A stretch of 64,000 bases of DNA from Nematostella vectensis (GCF_932526225.1 NC_064034.1:6372001-6436000), one strand, 5' to 3'; numbered from the stretch's first letter, positions 35,301 through 47,515 are shown. Made by a program: numbers and translations. The notes: generated by a model not told the origin, from the sequence alone.

Positions 35301-38300
35301 ATGATAGATAAAGGGATCCTGGTACAAAACCATTGCCGAGACCTTATCAAGATCGGAAAGCAGATGTTCTATGAAGTCCATTTGAATGAAAGCGTCACAA
35401 ACGTCATTGGAACATCAACATGCAAGATGTATGAGATCCACCCAATAGCTAACAGCAACTTGTACTTGGGTAAGTGAGGTATCATCACTAGGTTCCATCC
35501 AATAAATAAGACCGTGTACATGGGTAAGCGAGCTATTATAACTAGGTCTATCCAATGGCTGCCAGAAAGTGTAGTTGGGTAAGTGAGATATTATCACTAT
35601 GTCCATCGAATAGATAACAACAACGTGTACATGGGTAAGTGATGTATTATCACTAAGTTCATCCAATAGATAACAACAACGTGTACATGGGTAAGTGAGG
35701 TATTAATAGAACAACAACGTGTACTTGGGTAAGTGAGGTATTATCACTAGGTCCACCCAATAGCTGACAGAAAGTGTTGGGTAAGTGAGATATTATCACT
35801 ATGCCTATCCAATAGATACAGCAACGCGTAGTGGGGTGCTATTGTCACTGCATTTATGATATTAGCGTAATTAAGGAAGAGAAGAGCAAAATGAGCGGCG
35901 GGCCAAAACAAAAAAAATGCGAAAATTAGGCTCAAACATTTCAACATTATCCAAGGACGAATTTTTGGTTGGATTGATTTTAATAGTTTTCACAGTATTG
36001 GTCAAATATTTGACCTCTCAAATATTTCTTTGTACGATTCTTTGTTAACTCCACGTTAAAACACCATTACCTAGTCAACAAACAAAACAACAACAACAGC
36101 AGCAACCAGCGACGACGGGAACAACAGTTCGACGGCAATATCATATGCAACAAGATGATTAGACGGATACAATATTTACCATCATCAAAACAGTTCATGT
36201 TATGATATGAATATTGTAATGAAATCGAAGCCCTTTTCAAGCCCCATACTCACATAAAAGAGTAATACACGCAGGTATACTGGAAGGCAAGATCGGCGAA
36301 GTCTGTTCGTCTGACAGCTGTGTTTGCCTTGAGAGTCGTCAGTGCTCTTCTTGCAAGTGCCCGTGTCTTACTTCCTTGAGCTACGAGTACTGCAACAACA
36401 CCTTCCCTTCGAGCAGGTACCATAAGAACCCTAGCACATAAGGTATATGAGACGTAAAGACGTAAGTATACCAAAATCAACATTTTTGTCATATTTATTT
36501 TTCATTACCAACATAATCAAACTATCACCAAGTCATCGTCATGCAGTAAACCTCATCATCGTCATAGTCTAATGAATCATGATCATTATTTCTATATTTA
36601 TTACATTTATTTCGCAATTACCAATATATAAACAAATTCAATTGCGCATTACATCGAGTAAAAAAAATAAACTAGTAATAAATGCTAAACTATGATAAAA
36701 CTATGAATAATATAATTGAAATAATAAGTTATGATAAAATATAAGGAAAATGTAGTTACAAATTAAATGCTTCTTTAAATAAAAAATGTATTTGTAAAAC
36801 TGCCTATAGAATTTGAGCACCTTACTTCATTCGAAAGACTATTCCACAGACGGGGCGCAGCGACTGGAAATGCACAGATCGCCATAAGAAGTTGTTGACT
36901 TGATGGTGATGCATCTAAGGGTCAAAAAGCAGCAACATTGCTGCTGTAGGCATCACAAACTGTTATATGTCATCTTCTTTATCTCTGTCACCATTGCATC
37001 GTCTCTAGTCGTTATAATTTGCTCAGCCATCACTGCACATCATCCAGCCATCACTGCACATCATCCAGCCATCACTGTACATCATCCAGCCATCACTGCA
37101 CATCATCCAGCCATCATTGCACATCATCCAGCCATCACTGCACATCATCCAGCCATCACTGCACATCATCCAGCCATCATTGCACATCATCCAGCCATCA
37201 TTGCACATCATCCAGCCATCATTGCACATCATCCAGCCATCATTGCACATCATCCAGCCATCACTGCACATCATCCAGCCATCACTGCACATCATCCAGC
37301 CATCACTGCACATCATCCAGCCATCACTGCACATCATCCAGCCATCACTGCACATCATCCAGCCATCACTGCACATCATGCAGCCATCATTGCACATCAT
37401 CCAGCCATCAATGCACATCATCCAGCCATCACTGCACATCATCCAGCCATCACTGCACATCATCCAGCCATCATTGCATCATCTCTGTCACCATTGCCCA
37501 ACTTACCAAAAGCAAACAGCATTTCGACATTTTTTTTTACACAGTTTGGCCATATGTCCCGTGCCTCCCCCGGTAGTGGGCACCGTGCCGATGAGTGAAG
37601 ATACCCATGGCTTGGAAAAATGTTTTGATACCTTATGCACCAAGAAGGTACTATTCGAAGAGTGCTATGGTGTTGTTGGATGTAGCTGGTGCGTCATGGA
37701 CGAAAACAACAAGGCGTTTGACGAGCCCTTCTGCACAGAACAGAATCTATGCTACGGTGGAAGATACGGTATGATCTATACAGAATCTATGCTATGGTGT
37801 AAGATACGGTATGACTTAGAATCTATGCTACGATGTAAGGTGCGGTAAGACTGGTTCAAAATCTATTCTACGGTGGCAGGTACTTCAAGACTGGTGCAGA
37901 ATCAAAGCTAATGTGGAAGATAAGTAAGACTGTACAGAATAAAAGCTGTGGAAGATACGATAAGATGGATACAAAATATGTGCCCCAGTGTAAGAGCACA
38001 GATTCTGTAGGCCTTAGGAGCAGTCATTATTTTACGGGGGGATGGGGGGCTACTATGTTTGCGGGGGGATGGGGGGGGGGGGGGGGGGTGGTGCGTGTTT
38101 TTTTAACGTCGGATGAGGACCTCAAACCCAGTAATCTTTGATGTCCCTGAAATATATATTACGCTTTTTGAATAAATACAAAAAGCCGAAATAGTCATGT
38201 TCATGAACCAGAATAATAAATACAATACACCAAAAACTGGTATTCGACTCTGCCAAATGTTCGTCTTTAATAAATCTCTTCCGGGCAGTCACTTTTTGGA

Positions 38301-38677
38301 GATACACATGGATACGAACAATGTTATTGCTGTAGTCGACTCATTCAAAAAAATTATTCACAGGAAACCCGGTACCTGGAGCTCCGACCCAGTCTCCGAC
38401 GGCTGCTGAAGCTGCCTCGTCATTACCACTGATGAAAATTATCACCATCACAGGCTACTCGGTCGGGGGGGCTGTGTTGGTCACGATCGCCGTTTTTGTC
38501 ATGTGGAAGTGCCTAAAAAAGCCTAAGCCGGTCCCGGAGGAGCAGTATGCGTATGGCATCACGGCTGCCTTGCCGTTTCCACAGGGAGTCCAGATTGAAG
38601 ACATTTATCAAACGATCGGAGAAATCTATGGTGGTCTACCACAGGGATCCGTGTCAAGTTTCGAAAGTGATTGTTAG
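29394..38677 (+). CDS. CACHD1: CACHD1-like VWA and Cache domain membrane protein (alpha2delta family)
   Basis: Thirteen in-phase exons: 29394-29540, 29624-30220, 30648-30789, 31351-31640, 32004-32145, 32377-32647, 33423-33613, 33786-34185, 34597-34761, 35132-35469, 36275-36416, 37545-37768, 38364-38677; 1,120 residues. A signal peptide (CTLLVIVLSFIGSAQP) is followed by a VWA N-terminal region and a VWA domain with an intact MIDAS (DSSGS, about residue 212). Two Cache-like parts follow (YHGNTFVGVVGIDITMGDLL in exon 6; GVMGADFTLRFF and CFIMDSSGFLAFHEDF in exons 9-10). Next come Cys-rich segments (CSSCKCPC; CYGVVGCSWCVMD), one transmembrane helix (about 1040-1062) and a tail of about 58 residues. 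Blocks such as FIYHRLDLLKPE match vertebrate CACHD1, a modulator of CaV3 calcium channels, rather than CACNA2D. The cytoplasmic tail is much shorter than in human (about 1,270 residues in total). Two introns carry donor-derived repeats. Confidence 0.93.
31036..31223. mobile_element. Mutator-like foldback element (MITE) with 10-bp target duplication
   Basis: The 188-bp element starts AGCCTGCT and ends AGCAGGCT. Its long arms pair over most of their length (GGAAATGTTTTG, GAATATTGGGAATCCTGTGG on one strand, their complements on the other). It is flanked on both sides by ACACAAGGAT (31026-31035 and 31224-31233). A 9-11 bp duplication is the hallmark of Mutator-like elements, so this is probably a non-autonomous MULE. 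It sits in CACHD1 intron 3. Confidence 0.85.
35430..35830 (+). repeat. Tandem repeat (about 55 bp) made of CACHD1 exon 10 end plus donor
   Basis: The genuine exon ends CCCAATAGCTAACAGCAACT, TGTACTTGG at 35469, followed by GTAAGTGAGGTATCATCACT. About six further copies follow (with CCAATAGATAACAACAACGT, GTACATGGGTAAGTGA and similar), plus one truncated copy near 35,820. The copies keep GTAAG or GTAAGC donors. Use of any later donor would put GGT AAG TGA, a stop, straight after the exon. Confidence 0.9.
37020..37480. repeat. 21-bp minisatellite, about 22 copies, CACHD1 intron 11
   Basis: Unit CATCACTGCACATCATCCAGC, with C/T variants at one site. Because 21 is a multiple of three and the unit has few stops, it produces long open frames (HHPAITA repeats) in several frames on both strands. 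These are artefacts of the repeat. It ends about 65 bp before exon 12. Confidence 0.93.
37738..37965 (+). repeat. Tandem repeat (about 40 bp) made of CACHD1 exon 12 end plus donor
   Basis: Exon 12 ends CAGAATCTATGCTACGGTGG, AAGATACG, then GTATGA. Five progressively decayed copies follow (CAGAATCTATGCTATGGTGT; GAATCTATGCTACGATGTAA; CAAAATCTATTCTACGGTGG and so on). Copies 2 and 3 keep GGTATGA and GGTAAGA. Divergence increases away from the exon. Confidence 0.87.
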
Positions 38678-38836
38678 TAAATATAAGGACGCGACGCCCA
38701 TAGCTAGGAATCCCCTCTCCCCCTCGCCTGTTATTAAACCACCCCCTTTCACAACCCCCCACCCAAAAAAGGCATGTTAATCAATTATGTATGTGTTTAT
38801 TGATCAGAATTTGCATGTTAGTTAATTGACAATTGA

Positions 38837-38842
38837 AATAAA
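38837..38842 (+). terminator. Polyadenylation signal AATAAA for CACHD1
   Basis: Canonical hexamer 160 bp after the CACHD1 stop codon; it is the first AATAAA downstream. Confidence 0.6.
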
Positions 38843-39800
38843 GCAAGGATTTTACAATAATGTGAAATAGTCGCTAATATTGGCAGTGGAATTATTGCAT
38901 CTTGTGTTAGATCCCCCATAATATTATAACTTTTTTTGTTTGAACAGATGTTAGAAATTTAGTTTTAAAATACTTTTATTCGTTTGACGCTGTTTTTTTA
39001 TTCTTCTTGGTAGTTTTTTTCCTCCAGGATGTCCTATTACGAGTCATCTTTCACGTTTCAGTTTCAGTTTATTTGTTTCTCCAGTAAAAAAATATGTATT
39101 TTCGTATAAAAAAGAAAATAAAGTTATATTTCTATAAAATATAAATACAAAATTCATTTCAAATATGCCGTTCAAATATGCTATTGCAGGTCATATCTTT
39201 AAAGACTAAGCAAACAGCATTTTTTTCTTTTTACCACAAAAAAAACACTGCCAAAATTTTCAAACTTGTGAGCTTTTTCAAACCCGCACCCTGGAGACCG
39301 GCACCCGCGACTTGAAATCCGTACCCTGGAAACCCGCACAGCACCTCAAAACCCCCCATTAGGGAAACTATTTATTCTACTTTCGTTGTCGGATATTTAG
39401 GTCTCTTTGGTTGCTTTTGGAAGGACTCATCGCCAAAAATAGAAAAATATAAGGTCGCTCATACATTATGTTCTTGGGGGGGGGGGGGGGGTTGGGGTTG
39501 GTATGATAAAAAGTACTTTGAACCCAAACAATAAGCAGGTCCCTGAATAGTTTAACAGGGATTTTAGACAGAAAGAGCAAGATTTGGTTCCGGGGGAATC
39601 GGGAAGCCTAGTTTGTTTTCAAAATAATACCTATCCTGTAATAAAATAACACCTATCCTGGTTGCCAGATGGTTGTCGCCCCAGGCTTAAAATAATAAGC
39701 AGACTCTAACCTTTGTGTTATCTGACTGATTATCTTCGTCAGCCTTCCTTCGCGATGAATGCCATTCATCTTACACTCATCTGAGTGTGGTGTTTATCAG
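38843..39800. other. Spacer before the CAP gene; first CAP exon not located
   Basis: It includes a G16 run (39,476-39,491) and a C-rich stretch of related phrases (CCCGCACCCTGGAGACCGG, AAACCCGCACAGCACC) at 39,283-39,345. The CAP protein needs an upstream exon with a start codon and signal peptide ending in phase 1. I could not identify it. Confidence 0.45.
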
Positions 39801-42800
39801 TCACCGCCGAAGTGGCGGTTGAAAAGCCTCCGCCAAATGACGATGCCACTTGTGATTTTAAACAAGAATGGAAGCAAAAACTGCTGGAAAAGCACAATGG
39901 GCTCAGGTCACAGCTCAGCCCAGGTGCCTCTGACCTCGATTATTTGGTGAGTGAGACTCAACATGCTTCGGAGTTTACCGTTCTCTTGTTATGTGTTTGA
40001 ATATCAGAATGTGATAACGGTGTAGGTTTTATAGCCAAGAAGTACTATCGTCACCTTACTGACAGGTGTTGCTACTGTAAACTTTCTTGTTTTTGTTTCT
40101 GGTTTGCTGTACCTATTTAGAACAGAACAAGTTGTTCTGGGGCAATAAGAGCTCCACTGTAGAATCAGCATGTAGATTTGTAGGTTTATTTACTAAAAAA
40201 ATCATACTTAAGCTGTACCATGTGAAGCCCTTTTATACAACTCCTTATGCAAAATAATCTAGACTAAACACTCTAACAACTGAACAGACTAAGCAGACTC
40301 CATCATTGGACGGGAAGAGCCTCCTTATGAAATTATTTTTGTCCTAGTTACGACTAAGGTGGTCGCTAATGACGAGGTGTGACCATCGCTTCTTGTACAA
40401 TCTTATAAAAGATTAATTCATCTTTATCTCGGGCAAAATTCTAAATGGAGCGATGAATTGGCGGACACATAACGAGCCCCAGCTCCTTGGCAACGAGCTC
40501 TGGATCCCGCTGAGATGGTACGTCTCGCGTACCATCTCGGCGGGGGGCACCCTGGTTTGAATGAGAACATTCCTGCCCAACACATAGGCTGTCGTAATCT
40601 CTTAGTGTGAGGTGAAGAAAAGTGTGCTTTATCTGTCAGCGTATATGACTTTTGTCAGTGTGTCTAGTCGTCCAACAAAGCAATCAAAGTAAGGGGAATG
40701 CGGAATTTTACGTGAATTCCGTTAGGAAATGTGAATTTCAAAATGTGTGTGACGCACACGTGTAGAGCTACTCGTACGGGACACGAGACAAATGACTTCA
40801 GTACGTCCTGCCCTTATGGAAATCCCTTTTTATGCGAAGTGAACTTCATAATCATTCGTTTCTTGGAATCAAACAATGTATTTTGAGGAGTTTCTCTTAC
40901 TATCCTTACCTTTACCTGTCTACTATCAAGTCTCTATTACTATCATAAAAATATTATAACAAATTTGATCATATTCAAATATGGGAGGCGGCCGACGAAC
41001 CGGCCAGAAGATCTCTCAAAGGCATATAGATGTCACAGTCATTCAGATTTAAACTGAAATCCTAAGTGAGGGTGTTATTATTATCATTCGCACGATACAT
41101 ACTGCAAAATATACAAAGGCTATTCAGAACGAAGGGTTCGGATGTTCCGGCCAAGAGAACCCTGTACGCCCAACAGGATCAAATTTGCTTTTCAGTTTGA
41201 ATTGCAAAATAATATTATTTTCTTCTGTACCCTCGTTACACTGCGCAACACTTGCTACGGGGGGCGAAGGATGAGAATTCGCGCCATTGCTGTTGCTTGT
41301 AAATTCCTCGCTTGTGCTGTCTGTGCTCGGTCCTGAGTGCGGCTACTGGATTGACTGCGTTGGCTTGGTCAATTCCGATTGATCTACGTCGGCTATATCA
41401 GAATATCAAGTGATATTTTTCATCTCCGGGCTTGGATTTGTCTTGTCGCCTTCGTATTGTCCAATATCATTGCAAGGCCGCTTAAATCCATATTTTCTAT
41501 ATTGCTATCGCTCTACATCAATAAAGCCGGAATTACGCCTAAGGCATGGGCAATAACAACCGCCAGTTTGCCGGTCCTCTCCGGTGCTCTGCTCCGCGTT
41601 TTCACGTCTATGGCATAGCCGTCGATAATTCTATATTCCGCCTGGAATTGCTTTAGAGTAGGCTGAATTCCTTCCCTGGAAGGCCACATGTCTCTTGAGT
41701 TAGTAGCTAATGTATTTCGTATTTCGAAGTTTCGAGGAAATACTCGAAACTTCGATATGTTCACATCCCTCTCTGCGAGTTAACTTGTTATGTATGAGCG
41801 AGCGCGGGATTTACTACGTGTCTCGTGCTACTATTTTGGCGCCCATGTCGGTTTTTTCTTAGCCCGGCCCCTAAATTAAACATTTCTAATAAATTAAGAC
41901 TAAATAGTTCAGATTACACAGGGAGAGTATCCCGATGTACTGAATGATTGTTGGCACCAGTACGCAGTATAGGTGACATTTTTATTATTGGATTTGACAC
42001 TTCTACTATTGGATTATGACGTCGAGCATGGCAACCTCAGTGAACCAAAATTTGACTTCCGGAATTGCTGGGGCTCGTTATGGGCTCAGATGTGGGCTAA
42101 CAAGTGTTGGTATGCTGTCCACGGCTTCGTAAAATTTGGAGATTGGGATTCCGAGCGTGGGAGCGCGTATGGCGGCAAAACGCTCGGTAGGAATGGCCCG
42201 AAATTCTGCAATGTCTATGTAGACATTGTAGTTGAAACATTCCCATACCCAAACAAACGGTGTACCTATCGAGATGAGCTCGGCGCTGGAATTGCTGCAA
42301 AAGCTTATTTAACGCCCACCTATAAATAAACGTCCTCCCTCGAATCGAAGCTCTCTTTAAGAATACCAAATGAGCACCCCTTGCCATTCCCTCGAGTGTT
42401 TCGATGGCTCTCTTGACAATGACCCTTGAGAGTAGCGACAAGGATATCGAACAAGGAAAACCTGCCCATAGAATCCTTTTCACGAGCCAAACTTATAAAC
42501 GCACCGGTTCTCGTTATTCTTTCACTCCTAGGTCAGAACATTAAGTTGGAATACGGCGACTATTATCAGAAAAATCCAACTGATGGTGTCCAAGATTGGT
42601 TCGATGAGAGACAGCACTACACGTATGGCAAGCACAGCCCAAGAAACTGCAGACGCCCTTCTTGCGGACATTACACGGCGGTACGTACTCAACTAGGTCT
42701 AGCTATACGGGAGCTTTATACATCGGCAACAGTCGGACAAATGACGGAACGCTAGCACAGTCGTATTGCCCGTGCAGTTGGTAACCATGGACAGTTATTA

Positions 42801-45800
42801 TGTTCTTGGTAGCATGAACATTGCATAGCCGGTTTGCCTAAGGATAAACTTTACCGATAATGAACTGCAGGACGACTTCAACACCACATGTTAACCACTG
42901 GTTTTGATCTATGTGCGATCTAAACTGCCACAGGCTATCTTTTATGCATTAATATCCGCATGTATTCATCCTAGCAAGAGAAATCCCATACGTCTAGGCA
43001 AATCGTCCCCTAGAAGGTCGGTAAAAGGGGTGCGTTAGGGGGGGGGGGGGGGTGCAAAACCGCAAAACCGCACAAAAAAAAACCTAAAACATTAAAACCG
43101 TAAAAAAAGGCAGAAGCCTTAAGAAACGACGACGGCAACGCAGACGCCGACGGCAGAAAAAAATGGGATTTGATTCAGAATTCAATAGCAGCACGTGGAA
43201 ATGCCTGATACTCTGTCTGATACATTTCAGCCGTCTTCCGTAAAACAACGACGTGAAAACTCGTTTCACGGTCAATTATGAGGACGCAGACAGTTTGCAC
43301 TGTAAACTCCACTATGTTCGCTGCTGTAGAAATAATGTCCTTAGTTTATTTTTATCTGTCTTTGTATTTGCTTATTCCATTGCCAGAAACTATTATTGAT
43401 CGCAACGCGCGAAAACATCTTTTTCGATTGCGTTGTCCTAGCCGCCGTCGTCGTTAAGGTCCCTAATAACCGTGAACCGCACAGTCTAGAACATCCGCAA
43501 TACCGCGGAATAAAATACGAAAAACAAAAAAAACAGCACCAAACGCATCACCGCAAACTGATACGCCCTACGGTAACGTGATCTGTTGGATCTGTTTCTT
43601 TATGGAACAACTGGATTGTTTCCTTTACCAGATGGTCGGTAATGTTGTGAAGACAGTGGGGTGTGCAATCAAGGTGTGCGACAAGAGCAAAACATATTTC
43701 GGAAAACACCGTGTACCATTCGCATCGAGTGGCTTTCCACCGACACCCCTGACGAAGTTAAGCATACTTGTGTGCGACTACACCAGAAAGTCCGTGTATC
43801 TAAGCCGCTTGTTTTGAGAAATTCTAGACTTTTGTTATCTCATGGAAAGAGATTTTGTAGTATTGGCATGGGTCGTACATATAAAGGGAGAGGGGAACTA
43901 AACATGACAAATTATCCCGTGCACTCCTTGTAATTCAGACATCCCTTCAGCTTGTTAGATTTCACATACCCCCCCCCCCCCCCCCCCCCACAGACTTCCC
44001 ACTCGCGTCAGTGAAGGATTTCTAAGGACGAATTCACGAAAATAGTTACCTATGGGTTATATGTTCATGCTCTAATTCATCAAATTTACTTAGTGGATTT
44101 AAATGTGGAATTAATCCGTCTGTATTGTTTTTTTTCTTTCCTAGAAGCTCAATTTTACGAGTTCAGAGCGATATAAGTTCGTCTCTTATTTGTACATATT
44201 TAGTATCGACACAAAGTAAAATTGAACTTTTAGGAAAGAAAAACAATACAGACTGATGCATTTAATTACCAACTAACTTTATTTAATAAATAATACATGA
44301 AGACATAACTAATTGAAAATTGAGGGGGCGTAAGGGGAGTGCGAAAACCGCACAGAAACCGGTACAGAAAACGCCAAAAACCACAAAACGGTAAAAAAAA
44401 GTCCAAAGTGTGGTACAACGTATAGTACAACGATAATGGAAAAATACTGCCCGAAGATGTGCGGTCTTTTTAGTAAGTTAAAATTGCTATATGAATTTAC
44501 CACTGTTTTATATATTTTTTGCTGTCTATCAATGTGTCCTTTGCATTCTATAGTATACAGTACATAGGTAATATTAAAACTCCACTTATGTACCTTTATG
44601 CATAATAACGCTTTGGTAGCTCAAACTCCGGACAGTTCAAACTTCGGGCACTTTTTATTTAAAGTACACAATATTTTTAAAACGGTATCGAAAAATCGTT
44701 ATCGAGTTTGATCTAGCCGTCCGGAGTTAGAGTGATTTTAAATGCCAGAATTTCACTAAACAGTCCGTCCGGAGTTTGAACTTCTAGCTATACAGAAAGC
44801 AACCGGGCTCAAACTACTTTGTTTAAGTATCTAAAACATATTTTTTTCTTAGAGTGTCCATTGAAATGCCAGAATGGAGGTAAATTAGACGGTGAAACAT
44901 GCACGTGCACTTGCAAGGATGGATACAAGGGAGCCGACTGCGCAGGTTTGAGAGTCAAAACCAAATTATTTAAAAAAATCATAGCCATAAGCCTACAGCA
45001 GCTAGAAACAGTTTTCCAAACGTAAACTATTAAAACTAGTAAAATATTAGGGTCGGACATTCGATATGATTTAGTTTTAAAAGTTCTTTGGTTAATTCGG
45101 CAAGAATCTTTTAGAACACAGCCTCTTTATTCAATACAGTTTTTTTGACCCAGAGGGCTTTAAATGGTGTGTTTTTTTTACTGTTGCTCTCTTCCACAGA
45201 TAAACTCTGCAGTCCTGGAAAATACGGATGGAACTGTGAAAGTAGGTGTTACATTTATCATAATTCATACTGTAATTAACACATGAATATATGAATGTTA
45301 TGGCCGCTTGGCTATGTAGTTTCCACAATAGAAGAATATTTTTTTAAAGTAAATACCAAACCAATACCTGTTGAATGACCTGAAATTTATAACAATTGAC
45401 CGGTTTTCTCCACAGAAACGTGCAAGAACAAAATGTCTGACGAAGGCTGTAAAAGTAAACCCGGGTCGAAAAAATGCGACGATCCAACAGTTTATTATTT
45501 GAAGTGTCACTAAAATTACGATTTTATAGTGTACACAGACAATGGAAAGCATTTAATACCGACAGCAAAGCTCAATTTAGATTCGCTTGCCCTTTCTCAA
45601 CAAATATAGAATACTTTGAACTCACTAGGGAGACAATTTACTTGGTTATTTGAATAAATTGAAAACAGTCGGGCATTTAGTCCATCCAAGACCTGTCCCG
45701 ACTGTCGGGCATACAGCCACTGCGAAAAAAAACCCGGCACTTTTAGCGGGGGCGAATCCACGAAAAATTCAGCCCTTTACGAAAAAAAAAGCGTTTAACA

Positions 45801-47446
45801 CTCTCGCCTCAAATAATAGAATGAAGACATGCAGCTCATAATTAACATACTAACCCTAAACAATTTGGCCTGTTTACGCAAACCAGTGTAAATAAGGTAT
45901 GGATCTGCACCTGATCAGGACCTTTAAACTGTGAATTTAAAAGGGCGACGGATAGTCTCCCCGGGAGGGGGGGGGGGGGGGGGGTGATCGTCACATCTTT
46001 TAGGGGATAAAATTCGGCCAACTGCCATCCCTTAAGGGGGGTGTTCAAGAATTTTTTCCGATTTTGCCATATCTTGGGGTATAAAATTAGACCAATTTTT
46101 TCACGATTCTGCCATCTTTTAGGGTTAATAATTCCTTCGACCACACTCAATTTGCTATATCTCTTAGGGTTAAAATTTTTTGTTGACCACGCCCAATGTG
46201 CTCTCCATTAGGGTTGAAATCGATTTTGCCGACAATCACCCCCGTCAAGAGACCATGATATAAGAGAACGAATCCCCGTGGCCCATGATAACGTCCAAGA
46301 AAGCTATTTTTAGATTGCGCGAGCTTGTCAATCATAGCATCCATACATGGTTCGTCGCGCCATATTTGGTTATGGGCACCACGAGCTAGTACAATTTCAC
46401 ACCAAATTTTTTCCCTTTGCACTTCTTCACTTCGTTCGCTACCTGTTTTTATCCTTTTAGCTGCTATTCAAGACTAATGATCACAATGCTACTCATGGGG
46501 TGGTGTCCTGTTATCTGTTAAGTTATCTAATGTTCAGTTATCTAAATGTTATATAAATAATTGAACGGGAAGAAGTCGGGGAGACGGTGAATTTGGAGTT
46601 CATTCAAGATTCATCGTGTAGACTCCTAAAAAGTTCTTATTCTTTGCAATTCGGTGAGATAGAATACCTAGGCATTCTCATAGTCTATGTTTTGTATTTT
46701 AATACAAGATGGCCTTTATTTTTCTTTGATTTATAACATTTTTAGATGAATAAACTTCAATTTTTCACGCAAATGTTCAGAAAATCATGTCACTCAAGAA
46801 ACCCTTGTCACTGGAATAAGATCTACTTCATTATAAAGACTTGAAATCTTTTATTTGTAATATCGGTGTGAATATAATGGTATTAAGTTCTGGATGTATC
46901 TTTTTCATTAAAAGGGAATTGGAAGAGAATTGTGTTTTGTAAACACAGATTCATGATTGATTGTTGTGTTATAAGTAATTTGCGAATCAGCAGTGAAAAC
47001 TTTTACTGGGGAAGTTGATCCCAGAGCCTAAAATCACGCACTTTATGCATTTCAATGTCCCAGAAACTGTTGATTGGCACCAGCGTATTCTATGGAAGAT
47101 CATTTTTACAGCGTTCGTAAAAAAGGAAGGTATTTTCGGTCAAAAAGATTTCCGAAACATCCTTTGCGGGATCACATTGCTCAAGATGTGATCGCGCGTA
47201 AGACTCTTGTTGCTAGGAAACGTGAGCGCTAACCAATCAGAGACGTATCTAAAAATAACTGCTTGTTCTAAAAATAGTTTTTACAGACGTCATCATTGGA
47301 ACATACCCTAAGGTGAATAGATGGAGAGAAAGCACATATACCTGAGAATTGAGATACATATCATTTGTTTGCTTGTTTGTATTTCAGGTCTTACGGAGTA
47401 CACCGAACCTTATGATCCAGATCCAAGTGTACCTAGACCAAACTAA
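39801..47446 (+). CDS. Secreted CAP-superfamily (SCP/CRISP-like) protein with EGF-like modules
   Basis: Exons supported: 39801-39946 (CDFKQEWKQKLLEKHNGLRS), about 42027-42186 (start uncertain, perhaps 41973; LWAQMWANKCWYAVHG), 42532-42680 (GQNIKLEYG ... GVQDWFDE ... CRRPSCGHYTA), 43632-about 43,800 (MVGNVVKTVGCAIKVC, then LVCDYTRK; end unresolved), 44853-44945 (EGF-like: CPLKCQNGGKLDGETCTCTC), 45200-45241 (LCSPGKYGWNCE), then 45416-45454 plus 47388-47446. The CAP signatures HN-x-x-R, the G-[EQ]-N motif, W-x-E and CGHYT are all present. CAP proteins are extracellular, including venom allergens, CRISPs and pathogenesis-related proteins. The role here is unknown. The first exon and one join between the CAP and EGF parts are missing from my model. 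Polyadenylation signal at 47,516. Confidence 0.78.
40507..40543. other. Strong hairpin in a CAP intron
   Basis: 16-bp arms CCGCTGAGATGGTACG and CGTACCATCTCGGCGG with a 5-nt loop and a single mismatch. It may be the tip of a foldback element; no target duplication was seen. Confidence 0.6.
41724..41755. other. Perfect 13-bp hairpin
   Basis: TCGAAGTTTCGAG and CTCGAAACTTCGA are separated by 6 nt, in a CAP gene intron. Confidence 0.6.
44112..44262. mobile_element. Foldback element (MITE-like) in a CAP intron
   Basis: The left arm (GTCTGTATTGTTTTTTTTCT then TTCCTAGAAGCTCAATTTTA) is complementary to the right arm (GTAAAATTGAACTTTTAGGA, AAGAAAAACAATACAGAC) over about 43 bp; the loop is about 55 bp. 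Similarity weakens outside, so ends and target duplication are uncertain. Confidence 0.7.
44617..44790. mobile_element. MITE-like element with CTCCGGAC inverted ends
   Basis: Left end TAGCTCAAACTCCGGAC and right end GTCCGGAGTTTGAACTTC, then TAGCTA, are inverted repeats. The motif CTCCGGAC/GTCCGGAG also occurs internally near 44,720. It lies just before the EGF exon. Target duplication unclear. Confidence 0.55.
45416..45513 (+). CDS. Alternative 3' end of the CAP gene (intron-retained form, short Cys-rich tail)
   Basis: If the GTAAAC donor at 45455 is not used, exon 45416 stays open through KPGSKKCDDPTVYYLKCH to a stop at 45511-45513. The tail is Cys-rich and faintly ShKT-like, but it has only four cysteines. 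If the donor is used, phase 1 joins exactly to 47388-47446 (LTEYTEPYDPDPSVPRPN, stop). Both endings are in frame. Transcript data are needed to say which is used. Confidence 0.5.
45960..46440. repeat. Degenerate short repeats between CAP exons
   Basis: A G18 run (45,967-45,984) is followed by several related phrases (ATTTTGCCATATCTTGGGGT, CACGATTCTGCCATCTTTTA, TTGCTATATCTCTTAGGGTT). It looks like a decayed tandem or dispersed repeat. The open frames across it have no family match. Confidence 0.5.
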
Positions 47447-47515
47447 TGGTCATACTGGATGCAACTAATAGTCACACTAACCATATGGTCATCAAAGATA
47501 TGAATCTTAACCAAA

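Noticed and set aside
36900..37848. Long open frames (up to about 240 codons) of HHPAITA, HIIQPSL or SSHHCT repeats on both strands
   Set aside because: The 21-bp unit keeps several frames open at once. Only 37,545-37,768 is coding, as CACHD1 exon 12.
41379..41764. Open frames on both strands, one reading KAWAITTASLPVLSG, considered as a missing CAP exon
   Set aside because: The exon at about 42,027-42,186 already supplies this part of the CAP domain in the right phase, and the match is weak.
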